A program made the translations under genes and the position numbers. The notes beneath the pieces were generated by a model. That model was not told the DNA's origin. It worked only from the letters and a program-made list of their open reading frames with translations, and ran no database searches. From contig CAVZHI010000015.1 of assembly GCA_963775015.1 (NCBI GenBank), forward strand, positions 372,001 through 436,000: 64,000 nt of DNA. Reading direction: 5' to 3'. This document shows positions 1 to 8,328 of this stretch, piece after piece (position 1 is the stretch's first letter; every line of letters begins with the position of its first letter). The stretch comes from JAEMQF01 sp963775015 (GTDB taxonomy: Bacteria; Pseudomonadota; Gammaproteobacteria; Burkholderiales; Burkholderiaceae_C).

Positions 1-556
1 CCATGATCGCAGTAATTTCAGCAGGTGTCGGAGGCGAGGAATGCGGTAGTGTGACTTGAACCAGGCCGGTCCCCGGTACGAAGTAGCTGGCGCCCCCAGG
101 AACGTCAAGGTTCTCGATGAACGCCTGTACCGCTGCCGGATTGCTTTTCGTCTGGTCGACGACGAGGTTGCTGACCAAGCGCGGCTGCGAATCGAAGACG
201 AAGCCGCTCGTCGACGCGTATGTCGTTGGCGACCCGGCTCCGGGGAAGCCGACGGGGACGACGTCGGCAGGAACGAAATTGGGTGCTGCCAATCGTGGCA
301 TCGCGTTGTCCGCAGCGCCGACCCGCTCTTGCCCGGGCAACAGATGGTTCCACGTGCCGTCGACGGTGCGCAGGCCGTAGGGCAACAGGTTGACCGACGC
401 GACCTGGGCGTCGGGGCCGCCGATCTGGTCAAGCAAGGTTTGGCGCGCGATGCTGCCGTCGGGCAGGGTGCTGGCTTCGGCGATCTTGATCTGCTTCAGG
501 ATGAAGTCAAGGTCTTGGCGGTTGACGTTGAAGTTGTACTGTGGCGTGGTGGCCAT
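1..556 (-). CDS. Secreted heme peroxidase family protein, N-terminal part (runs off window start)
   Basis: Open frame on the minus strand with no stop before the window edge, giving about 185 residues. It starts MATTPQYNFNVNRQDLDFIL and contains ILKQIKIAEA, LLPYGLRTVDGTWNHLLPGQ and AADNAMPR. This is the opening of the large bacterial animal-type heme peroxidases, which usually end in RTX calcium-binding repeats and leave the cell by type I secretion. The heme-binding core and any RTX repeats lie outside the window, so catalysis cannot be checked. No N-terminal signal peptide is seen, as expected for a type I substrate. A GGGAG ribosome site precedes the ATG by about 9 bases. The type I exporter at 4.7-9.8 kb is a plausible secretion route; that link is inference. 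Confidence 0.8.
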   Translation of the reverse strand, partial: MATTPQYNFNVNRQDLDFILKQIKIAEASTLPDGSIARQTLLDQIGGPDAQVASVNLLPYGLRTVDGTWNHLLPGQERVGAADNAMPRLAAPNFVPADVVPVGFPGAGSPTTYASTSGFVFDSQPRLVSNLVVDQTKSNPAAVQAFIENLDVPGGASYFVPGTGLVQVTLPHSSPPTPAEITAIM

Positions 557-1099
557 TTGAAATGCTCCCGGATTTGGTTGAGGAAAAACGAGTCGTTAAG
601 GTGCGATGAACAAGGAAGTGGATTCAGCGAAGTTGAGTTTGTGCTTGCGTTCTTGGCGTCATTGCCGGGCCCAGCCAAGGCTGAGGTTCGGATTGGGTCG
701 GCATGCGTCCTCCTGGTCGTGATGGTTGCGATGTCTGTCGCCTTAACGGAAACTTCCATCGCTGGGTGCAACTGTGCGGTCTAAGGATTCGTTAAGCCAT
801 CCCGAGCACTAGGGGGAGGGTAGGTCTGAGGGTGTCCTGAAGATGGCTAAGAATTTGCGATACAAATCAGCATGCGATAGTTGGTTGTTTACTCTGATGT
901 TTGTCTCTGATAGTTCAAAGTTCTATTGAGACGATCTGCCGAATCTGAGATCGGTGACACTGCATTCGGGGGGGTGTGCGGCAAGTGCGTTGAAGCGCTG
1001 TTCGATGAAGGCGCGACAACGCTGGCGACCGCAACCACAGTCTCTTAGGGCCGCTTTCAAGGACAGCCTTTATCGGCAGTTCAGTTGCGAATGCAAAAA
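557..1099. other. Intergenic region upstream of the peroxidase
   Basis: About 540 bases with no convincing gene; the open frames here do not resemble proteins. It should hold the peroxidase promoter. A G-run element, CACTAGGGGGAGGG, lies at 807-820. Read in the direction of the peroxidase gene it is C-rich followed by CTAG, and a similar element occurs upstream of the PEP-CTERM gene. Confidence 0.4.
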
Positions 1100-1140
1100 A
1101 GGCCGGCATCAACAGCGCATTGCGCTGGTGATGCCGGCCT
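1100..1140 (-). terminator. Intrinsic terminator of the cyclophilin genes
   Basis: A long hairpin: outer arms GGCCGGCATCA and TGATGCCGGCC (about 1101-1139) with an inner stem CAGCGCA/TGCGCTG. On the minus strand it is followed by a T6 run (1095-1100). It lies about 25 bases past the stop of the minus-strand cyclophilin gene, so it is a strong rho-independent terminator. Confidence 0.85.
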
Positions 1141-1163
1141 GAGGGCCGGACGGGGCGGAGTGT

Positions 1164-2420
1164 TTAGCGGGTCTGAACGGCGCTGTCGATCGTGAAGTTG
1201 GGTATCGGCAGGCATTGCGCCTGGCCGCTGCACGACGCAGCCATCGAATTGGCAAGGGTCTGCCCGGAGGTGACGCTGCCAAACACGGCGCTGGCTCCGC
1301 CAAGGTTGTTATCCGCCATGTTGATGAAGAATCGTGCGGGGCCGTTCGACGGCGCGGTGTTGAGCGTCATCGCCACACTCCACTTGACGAAGCTTGATGC
1401 GCTTCCCACCTCCGGCGGATTGGCCGCGCTGACGGCCTTCTGCGCCGGCAGCGGACTGCCTGTTGTCGGCCCGTAGCGGCCGGCGTCGAGCAACGGCGGC
1501 GCGGGCAGGGCCTGCACGCTGTGGAAGATCGTTCCGTTGTAAAACCCGCTGTTGACGTAGTCGAGGAAGTTGTTTGAGGAGATCGGCGCGAGGTCGGGCG
1601 TCATCGTGATCACGATCTGGCCGAGCGGTGTTCTGCTCGCATTCGCCGGGTCTACCGAGGCCATGTTCAACGTCACCTCGGGCAAAGGCACGTCGAAGCG
1701 TGCCGGCGTGACCGCTTCGAGGCCGGGGGCACTCGCGAGTTCGACGACCACATGATTCAGGTTCAGCGCCGCGACGCGGCAACGGTAATACGCCGTCGAC
1801 GCGCTGCTGACGAGAGGCGGCGTCGTGCTGAGCGTCAGCCCGGTGCACGCCGGCGTTGCTGGAAACAGCAGGCCCTGGTTCACGTTCGTGCCGGTGACCG
1901 TCACGGTGATTTGCTGGCCGTACTTCCCGATCCCTGGAATACCTAAGCTGCTTCCTTCGGGAGGCGTCGCTCCGTCGCCGGCGAGCGCCGTCACCACCGT
2001 GGTCGGCGCGCCGATCTCGAACGAGGCGCTGAGCAGTGCTGTGTTGTCCTTGCTGCGTGTCGCGTCCACCGTCACCGTCGTGGCCGCCGGGGTCGCGGCG
2101 CAGCGATAGTAGGCGCTGCTCGCACCGCTCGCGTTGGGTGCCGCATTGCTGCGCGTTAGGGTGGTGCACTGCGCCGAACTCACTGTGAGCCCTTGTTCCA
2201 GATCGGTGCCTTCGATCGTGACGATCAGGTCCCGGGCGTTGAAGGCGACCGGGTTGATCGCCATTGCGCTCACTGTCGGATCTGGCGGTGGCAGTGGCGG
2301 TGGAGGCGGCGCCGCGCCGCCTCCACCACCGCCGCAGGCCGTGATCGCAAACAGCGCGGCAACCCCGGTGAACCGGGTGGCCGCGCTGGAGGCGGAGTGG
2401 ATCGACGATGCTGAGGTCAT
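1164..2420 (-). CDS. Putative lipoprotein with degenerate cyclophilin domain
   Basis: 418 residues from an ATG at 2420, chosen because GGAG lies 9 bases upstream and a lipoprotein signal follows at once (FAITAC, lipid Cys about residue 29, then a poly-Gly and Pro-rich linker). An in-frame upstream extension exists but looks non-coding. Residues about 45-135 and 139-245 are two related modules, each ending in an AYYRC motif, that resemble immunoglobulin-like folds. Residues about 250-418 are a cyclophilin-type prolyl isomerase domain (NNFLDYVNSGFYNGTIFHSV, ARFFINMADN). The catalytic Arg of the usual FHR motif is Ser here (FHS) and the following Q-GG loop is lost, so activity is doubtful. It shares the C-terminal VQTR with its upstream paralogue. 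Confidence 0.75.
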   Translation of the reverse strand: MTSASSIHSASSAATRFTGVAALFAITACGGGGGGAAPPPPPLPPPDPTVSAMAINPVAFNARDLIVTIEGTDLEQGLTVSSAQCTTLTRSNAAPNASGASSAYYRCAATPAATTVTVDATRSKDNTALLSASFEIGAPTTVVTALAGDGATPPEGSSLGIPGIGKYGQQITVTVTGTNVNQGLLFPATPACTGLTLSTTPPLVSSASTAYYRCRVAALNLNHVVVELASAPGLEAVTPARFDVPLPEVTLNMASVDPANASRTPLGQIVITMTPDLAPISSNNFLDYVNSGFYNGTIFHSVQALPAPPLLDAGRYGPTTGSPLPAQKAVSAANPPEVGSASSFVKWSVAMTLNTAPSNGPARFFINMADNNLGGASAVFGSVTSGQTLANSMAASCSGQAQCLPIPNFTIDSAVQTR

Positions 2421-2514
2421 GACTGGGTCTCCATGCGCGGGGGCATTGGGGTTTGAAGGTGTGGCGTCGCGGCGGAAGGGGCGAGCAAGTTCGCGAAGCG
2501 ATTCGAAGAAGGTG

Positions 2515-3189
2515 TCATCGCGTCTGCACCATCGACGTGATAACCATCGGCGGCAGTGGCGTGCACTCCGGCGCGGTGGTGTAGCCCGCGAGCGCCTGAC
2601 AGGGTGCACCGGTCATGGCGGTCACGACGTCGGTGCCTGCGCTGACATACCCGAAGGCGGCATAACCCGCGTTGGTGGGGCTCGGGTCGAGCATCGCGTT
2701 GTCTGCAAGGTTGATGTAGAACTGCGACGTCGCCGAATTCGGGTCGCTCGTACGTGCCATCGCCAAGCTCCACTTGGTGTTCGTCAGGCCCTTGTTCACT
2801 TCCAACGCGATCGGGGGAAACACGCCCTTCGGTGGCGACGTGCTCAGGCGAACACCGCCACCCTGAATCACGAAAGGCGTCGGGTTCACGGCGACGCGGT
2901 GGAACACCGTGTCCTTGTAGAAGCCGTCGTTGACGTATCTCAGGAAATTCGCGACCGTGATCGGCGCCTTCTCGGCGTCCAGGGTCAGCACGATCGTGCC
3001 CGAGACACTGGAAGCGCTGGTGCCATTACTGACCGTCATCGTCACTTGCGGCGGCGGGGTGGATTCCGCACCGCCGCCGCCACCTCCTCCTCCCCCTCCG
3101 CATGCGACGAGGATCAATAGCCCAGCAAGTGCCGAGGTGAGGCCGCACCTTGTGCGAGCGCTCTTGCGGCCTTTGAGCGAGTTCATCAT
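2515..3189 (-). CDS. Cyclophilin-type peptidyl-prolyl isomerase lipoprotein
   Basis: 224 residues. It begins with a positively charged segment and a lipobox ending LVAC (Cys 30), then a Gly tract and a Pro linker, so the protein is probably tethered in the outer membrane facing the periplasm or surface. The rest is one cyclophilin domain with the family motifs intact: FHRV with the catalytic Arg, FVIQGGG, SQFYINLADN and YAAFGYV. It would catalyse cis-trans isomerisation of X-Pro bonds during folding of exported proteins. AAGGA lies 9 bases before the first ATG. The degenerate paralogue follows 94 bases downstream on the same strand; the pair looks like a tandem duplication in one transcription unit. 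Confidence 0.85.
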   Translation of the reverse strand: MMNSLKGRKSARTRCGLTSALAGLLILVACGGGGGGGGGGAESTPPPQVTMTVSNGTSASSVSGTIVLTLDAEKAPITVANFLRYVNDGFYKDTVFHRVAVNPTPFVIQGGGVRLSTSPPKGVFPPIALEVNKGLTNTKWSLAMARTSDPNSATSQFYINLADNAMLDPSPTNAGYAAFGYVSAGTDVVTAMTGAPCQALAGYTTAPECTPLPPMVITSMVQTR

Positions 3190-3567
3190 GAAGATCCGTC
3201 CTTGAGGCTGAGGTGTTGTTTCGTCGCGGCTGTAGGCAAACTGCAGTTAAGGAACTCTAGCCAGTGGACCCCTGCTTAGCACTCCCTTAGGCATGGGAGA
3301 GGGCTCGGCCGTACGGGCGTTTGGGCGGCAATTTGTCACGCGCACGCCATCCAATGGCGCGTCGATGTCGCCACGGCTGGCTTCACCTCAAGGTCCCCTT
3401 GAACAAGGGGCGCCCCCCTAGAACGTCAGTGCATGAGACAGCACTGAGCCTTGCCTCCGAGTTTGAATCGTTCTTAAGCTCCAGTGCATCGTGAAGGCTG
3501 CCCTCATTTGATTGGGAGGGGCGTGCATGTGCCTGCAAAGAATCAGACCTTAAGCTGGAGAGTCAGA
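3190..3567. promoter_or_regulatory. Divergent promoter region, cyclophilins / PEP-CTERM gene
   Basis: 378 bases between divergently read genes, with no gene in them. They must hold both promoters, but I could not assign -35/-10 boxes with confidence. Two C/G-run elements are visible: CTCCCTTAGG at about 3282 and CGCCCCCCTAG at 3411-3421. The second is about 147 bases before the PEP-CTERM start and resembles the G-run upstream of the peroxidase. Confidence 0.35.
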
Positions 3568-4533
3568 ATGAAGATGAGTCGAACGCTCGCGTGTGTGGGG
3601 CTCGCAGCGGCGGGGGTCTTGCCCGCGGCAGCCATTGACGTTGTATTCGATTTCGAGAATGTGACGACGCCCAACGCCACAGGCTTCAAGGCACCTGCGG
3701 CGATCGGGAATTTCTACGCTGCTGCGGACCAAGGAGGCGTGTCATTCGCCAATGCGTTTGCCATTACGGGCGGGCAGAACGTCTTGAACGCCCAGGGATC
3801 GCTAGGGCTGATCAACGTCAATCCAGGAGGCAACGGCAACTTCTGGGTCAGCCGAGGGATCAATCTGGACCCCTTTACCGGCAGCCCGATTCTTGATGGC
3901 TCCGGAAGTCCATCGGTGGTTTTCCCATTGAATGATCCGCGGGTGCAGCTCCCCGTCGGAACCTCCCTACCGCCAAAGGTTCAACCGGACATCGGTCAAT
4001 CCGTCATGACGTTTGGAAACGCGACCGACGCAACTTTGAATCGCGCATCGGGTTTCACCGGGAGCTTTTCGTTCTACTTTTCCTCTCAATCGAACTTGAG
4101 CGTCCGGCTTTGGGACCAGGTCAACGGGACCGGATCGGCATTGAACATGAGCGCCGTTGTGACCGATGGCGGAATTGAGAACAACGAACTATTCAAGAGA
4201 GTCAACAACACTCCACTCTCGAGCGGGTCGCTGATTGCGTTTGATGCGCAGTCAGGCCTCGGCTGCAACACTGCCGGTCCTGGGGGGAACCCCTACTACT
4301 GCAACTGGTCATTCGTGACGGTTCAATTCAGCGGCACCGCGCGGTCAATTTCCTTCAGCAATCTTGGCGGCACATTCGGGCTGGGAGAAGGCGATGCAGG
4401 CTCTTTCGGAACCGGTATTGACGGGATCAGGTTGTACAACGCCATCGATTCAGTGCCCGAGCCGGCGACCTATGCGTTGATGGCACTCGGCCTGCTCGGG
4501 ATCGGAATCGCCAGGCGGCGCCAGATGCGCTGA
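3568..4533 (+). CDS. PEP-CTERM sorting domain protein
   Basis: 321 residues from an ATG with GGAG 7 bases upstream; a longer upstream extension lacks such a site. The first ~22 residues form a signal peptide (ACVGLAAAGVLPAAA). The body is beta-rich and Gly/Asn-rich with no recognised enzyme domain. The end is a textbook PEP-CTERM tail: VPEPATYALMALGLLGIGIA followed by a basic RRRQMR. Such tails are recognised by an exosortase (EpsH/XrtA type), which removes the tail and releases the protein to the surface or matrix. No exosortase is in this window, so it must be encoded elsewhere. The function of the body is unknown. Confidence 0.9.
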   Translation: MKMSRTLACVGLAAAGVLPAAAIDVVFDFENVTTPNATGFKAPAAIGNFYAAADQGGVSFANAFAITGGQNVLNAQGSLGLINVNPGGNGNFWVSRGINLDPFTGSPILDGSGSPSVVFPLNDPRVQLPVGTSLPPKVQPDIGQSVMTFGNATDATLNRASGFTGSFSFYFSSQSNLSVRLWDQVNGTGSALNMSAVVTDGGIENNELFKRVNNTPLSSGSLIAFDAQSGLGCNTAGPGGNPYYCNWSFVTVQFSGTARSISFSNLGGTFGLGEGDAGSFGTGIDGIRLYNAIDSVPEPATYALMALGLLGIGIARRRQMR

Positions 4534-4566
4534 TCGACGGCGCCGGCCGGGCCGCGAAGATACGAA

Positions 4567-4592
4567 GCCCACCCGTGTGAACTTGGGTGGGC
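4567..4592. terminator. Hairpin terminator between converging genes
   Basis: GCCCACCC, a 10-base loop, then GGGTGGGC: an 8-bp perfect GC-rich stem 33 bases after the PEP-CTERM stop. The T-rich tails on both sides are only moderate. It lies between two converging transcription units and could serve both. Confidence 0.6.
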
Positions 4593-4695
4593 CTGTTGTG
4601 CTTCGCATAGTCGGGGCTGTCCCGGCGGTGGCTGCCCTCGTTTGCCGGCATGAGGGATCAGATCGACGTAGCAGTGGGTATCAGACTCGCAAGAT

Positions 4696-6102
4696 TCAAC
4701 GCTCCCTGAAAGCACTCTCCCGCACCGCAATCACCGGCTTCAGCAGATACGACAGTACCGTCTTCGCGCCGGTCACGACGTCGACCTGCGCCTGCATGCC
4801 GGACATGATGGGCAGCTTCTTGTCGAGGTTCTCGAACATGGTTCGATCGGTCTGGACGCGCACGGTGAAGAATGATTCGCCGCGTTCGTTGGTGATCGCG
4901 TCGGGGCTGATCTGCACCACCTTGCCGGGCATCGCGCCGAAGAGCGAGTAGTCGTACGCGGTGAGCTTGACGCGTGCGGTCTGGCCGACGAGGACGAAGC
5001 CGATGTCTTTCGGGCTGATCATCGCTTCGACGATCAACGGGTCGTCGGCCGGAACGAGCTCGACGAGCGGCTCGCCGGGTTTGGCGACCCCGCCGACGGT
5101 GTTGACGAAAACGCGGTTCACGATCCCGCGCACCGGGGCCTTGAGTTCGGTGCGCTCGACGCGGTCTTCCAGAGCCGGCATGCCTTGTTCGAGCGTGCGC
5201 AGATCCGTCGTCGCGCGGTTCAGTTCTTCGCGCGCCTGGGTGCGGAACTGCTTTTGCACGCTGCTCGCGCGCGCCCTCGCTTCGATGATCGCCTGCTGGG
5301 CGCGCGGGATCACGGCGTTCGCCGAGGCGAGGCGGCCTTCGCTTTCCGAGATCGCGCGGTCCAGGCGGACGAGCTCGATGCGTGGCTCTAGGCCCTGCGC
5401 GACGAGCTTTTCCATGATGAGGCGTTCGTCGCGCGCGCCTGCGAGTGCGTGTTCGGCGGTCGACATCATGATTCGCGCTTCTTCGACTTCTTTCGTGCGC
5501 TGCTCGATCTGAGCGTCGAACATCACCGCCTGCATGCCTTGTTCGGCCTGCCGGCCCTCGAACGACGCGAGCTCGACGCGAACGAACTCCGGGCTCTCGC
5601 GCTTCAGCTCGGCACTGAACTTTGGTTCCGTGCCTTCCGTTTCGGCCTGCAAACGCGCGCGGCGTGCTTGCAGGGCAAGCGTCTGCTGGCGCCGCGTTGC
5701 GAACTCGCCTCCGGCTTGAGTCGGGCTGAGTGAGACGAGGAGCGTTCCGGCGTCGACCGATTGGCCTTGCACGACGTGAATCCCTTGCACCAGGCCCCCT
5801 TCCAGGCTTTGCATCAACTGCACGCGTGCCGAAGGGATGACCTTGCCGAGCGCGGACGCGACGGTGTCGACTTCCGACACCCCCGCCCATCCGACGAGCG
5901 CGACAAAGGTGGCGCCGATCGAGAACAGCAGGATGTTCGACGCGCGGTTGATCTCGCCCATTCGCGACGCTTCCGAAATGCTCTCGAAGGCACGCGGTTT
6001 CTTGGCGGGCTTGGGTGCGGGCTTCATGGCGGCCTCGGTTAATGTCTTCGCTGGCGTGGGTGTCACGGATTGCGCTTCTTGCGCCACGGTCGGGTCGCTC
6101 AT
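4696..6102 (-). CDS. HlyD family type I secretion membrane-fusion protein
   Basis: 468 residues. A Pro/Lys/Ala-rich cytoplasmic N-terminus leads to one membrane segment at about residues 55-75 (ILLFSIGATFVALVGWAGV). The HlyD pattern follows: a lipoyl-like half near 85-120 (ALGKVIPSARVQLMQSLEGG), a long helical hairpin (about 125-320) and a C-terminal beta-barrel (ELKAPVRGIVNRVFVNTVGG, then VVQISPDAI). It bridges the inner-membrane ABC exporter and the outer-membrane TolC. Its ATG overlaps the end of the ABC exporter gene by 4 bases (ATGA), so translation is coupled. It is the last gene of the operon. Confidence 0.93.
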   Translation of the reverse strand: MSDPTVAQEAQSVTPTPAKTLTEAAMKPAPKPAKKPRAFESISEASRMGEINRASNILLFSIGATFVALVGWAGVSEVDTVASALGKVIPSARVQLMQSLEGGLVQGIHVVQGQSVDAGTLLVSLSPTQAGGEFATRRQQTLALQARRARLQAETEGTEPKFSAELKRESPEFVRVELASFEGRQAEQGMQAVMFDAQIEQRTKEVEEARIMMSTAEHALAGARDERLIMEKLVAQGLEPRIELVRLDRAISESEGRLASANAVIPRAQQAIIEARARASSVQKQFRTQAREELNRATTDLRTLEQGMPALEDRVERTELKAPVRGIVNRVFVNTVGGVAKPGEPLVELVPADDPLIVEAMISPKDIGFVLVGQTARVKLTAYDYSLFGAMPGKVVQISPDAITNERGESFFTVRVQTDRTMFENLDKKLPIMSGMQAQVDVVTGAKTVLSYLLKPVIAVRESAFRER

Positions 6103-8297
6103 GACTGTTGCTCCTTCGGCGCCGCGGGCGGCACCGCAGCGACGCGCATCACTTTCTCCTTGGGACCTTGCGCGACGATCTTGCCGCGGTCCAGAACAAT
6201 CACCTTGTCGACGAGCTCGAGCATCGACGGCTTGTGCGTGATCAGCACGAGCGTCTTGCCCTGCGTCGCGTATTTGAGTTGCGTGAGCAGCTGGCGCTCT
6301 GCCGTCGGGTCCATCGCACTCGTCGGCTCATCGAGGATCAGCATCGGCGCGTCGCCGATCAGCGCGCGTGCGATCGCGACCGCCTGGCGCTGCCCGCCTG
6401 ACAGGCCTTCACCGTGCTCGCCGACCTTCATCTGGTAGCCCTCGGGGTGCAGGTTCGCAAATTCGTTGACTCCGGCGAGTTCTGCGGCGCGCATCACTTG
6501 CGCGTCGGTCGGGCGGTTCGCGCCCAGGGCAATGTTGGCGCGCAGCGTTCCGCTCATGAGCCAGATGTCTTGCAGCACGGATCCGATGTTGCGGCGCAGG
6601 TCCGCCGGGTCGATCTGGCGGATGTCGTGGCCACCGACGAGCAGCTTGCCCTCGTCAGGCGGGTACATGCCGAGCAGCAGTTTCGTGAGCGTCGACTTGC
6701 CGGATCCGACGCGGCCGATGATTGCGACGCGCTCGCCGGGTTCGATTCGCAGCGAGACCTTGTCGAGAATCGGCATCTGCTGGCCCGGGTACTTGAAGCT
6801 GACTTCGCTGAGTTCGATCGAACCACGCAGCCGGTCGTACGCGAGGCGCGGCTGGCCCGGCACGTGTTCGCGTGGCATCGCCATGATTCGGCACAGCGCC
6901 TTGTAGCTCGCGAGCGACTGGTTCATGCGGATCATCAACTGCGAGAGCTGCGACATCGGCTGGATCGCACGCCCGCAGAGGATCGAGCCGGCGATGATCG
7001 CGCCCGAACCGAGCTTGCCGTCCATGGCGAGGAAGACGCCGATCGTCACCGTCGCAACCTGCGACACCATGAAAACGAAGTTCGCCCAGTTCGTTCCCAG
7101 CGTCGAGAGGAAGCGCGTCTTCATTCCCACGCGCGCCTGGTGCGCGACCGACTCCTGCCAGCGTCTGCGCATCACCGCGCCAGCGCCAAGCGCCTTGATC
7201 GTCTCCAGGCCATAGAGCGTTTCGACGAGCACCGCCTGCTTGCTCTGGCTGTCTTCCTGGCTCGTCTGCGACTGGCTTTTCATCGAGGGTTGCAGGATCA
7301 GCCCGCCGATGAACATGAGCGCGATCGAAACCACCGGAACCCACGCCATCGGCCCGCCGATGAAATAGAGTGCGACGATGAAGAGCAGCGCAAACGGAAT
7401 GTCGATCAGCGTCGTGAGCGTCGCCGAGGTGAAGAAGTCGCGCAGCGTTTCGTACTCCTTCAAGACGCTCGCGAGTGAGCCGGTTGGGCCACGCCGCGAG
7501 CGCATGTCCAAGTCGAGGATGTGGTCGAACACGGCGTCGGCGATTTCGGTGTCGGCGCGGCTGCCCGCAACGTCGAGAAAATACGCGCGCAGCGTGCGGA
7601 TCACGAAGTCGCTCGCGAACACGATTCCAACGCCGAACAGCAGCGCGTAGAGCGAGCCCAGGGCGTTGTTCGGGATCACGCGGTCGTAGACGATCATCGA
7701 GAAGATCGACGACGCGAGCGCGAAGACGCTGGTCAGAACAGCCGCCAGGCCGGCGCGCAGGTAGAGCGGCCTGCCGATGTTGATCGGCCCCCAGAACCAG
7801 TGGCCACGGCGCCCGCGTGGCATGCCGGCCTCCGAACTCGGCACGCGCATGGGAGGGTGCACGCGCAGGCAGGTGCCGGCGTAGTGCGCCGTCAGTTCGT
7901 CGAACGGCATGCGCACCGTGTGGCCTTGCGCGGGAACGAAGACTTCATAGTCGTCGGGTCCGTCGCGCGACAGGAGAACCACGGCTTCACCGTCGTGGCG
8001 CAGCACGAGCAGCGGTTCGTTCGGCGCCGGCGCGGGGGGCTCGGCAACGCGCACTGTCTGTGTGGAGAAGCCGAGGCTTTCGATCGCGTCGACAAAGTTC
8101 TCGAGCTTCCAGAACTCCTCGGGCCGCGCCACGCCGGCGCGCAGCGCTGCGAGCGACATCGGCTGGCCGTAGTGGTCGAGCAGGAACAGCAGACAAGCTT
8201 CAAGTGGTTCCGCGGGGCTTTCCTGCGGGGCAATCACCGCTTCGGTGCCTGGCGGGGGCGGCAGCGCGACGGCTAGTTTTTCGACGGGTGCGAGCAT
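6099..8297 (-). CDS. Type I secretion ABC exporter (permease-ATPase) with C39-like domain
   Basis: 732 residues. Residues about 25-150 form a C39-peptidase-like domain that lacks the catalytic Cys (it begins PLEACLLFLLDHYGQP), typical of RTX/LapB-type exporters that do not cleave a leader. Residues about 175-460 carry six membrane segments. The nucleotide-binding domain has Walker A GRVGSGKST near residue 530, signature LSGGQ near 632 and Walker B MLILDEPTSAMD. It would energise one-step export of large RTX-type proteins with C-terminal signals. It sits between tolC (32 bases upstream) and hlyD (4-base overlap). The peroxidase at the window start is a candidate substrate. Confidence 0.93.
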   Translation of the reverse strand: MLAPVEKLAVALPPPPGTEAVIAPQESPAEPLEACLLFLLDHYGQPMSLAALRAGVARPEEFWKLENFVDAIESLGFSTQTVRVAEPPAPAPNEPLLVLRHDGEAVVLLSRDGPDDYEVFVPAQGHTVRMPFDELTAHYAGTCLRVHPPMRVPSSEAGMPRGRRGHWFWGPINIGRPLYLRAGLAAVLTSVFALASSIFSMIVYDRVIPNNALGSLYALLFGVGIVFASDFVIRTLRAYFLDVAGSRADTEIADAVFDHILDLDMRSRRGPTGSLASVLKEYETLRDFFTSATLTTLIDIPFALLFIVALYFIGGPMAWVPVVSIALMFIGGLILQPSMKSQSQTSQEDSQSKQAVLVETLYGLETIKALGAGAVMRRRWQESVAHQARVGMKTRFLSTLGTNWANFVFMVSQVATVTIGVFLAMDGKLGSGAIIAGSILCGRAIQPMSQLSQLMIRMNQSLASYKALCRIMAMPREHVPGQPRLAYDRLRGSIELSEVSFKYPGQQMPILDKVSLRIEPGERVAIIGRVGSGKSTLTKLLLGMYPPDEGKLLVGGHDIRQIDPADLRRNIGSVLQDIWLMSGTLRANIALGANRPTDAQVMRAAELAGVNEFANLHPEGYQMKVGEHGEGLSGGQRQAVAIARALIGDAPMLILDEPTSAMDPTAERQLLTQLKYATQGKTLVLITHKPSMLELVDKVIVLDRGKIVAQGPKEKVMRVAAVPPAAPKEQQS

Positions 8298-8328
8298 GGT
8301 GTGGCCGTTGTAGGTTGGAGGGGTCGGG

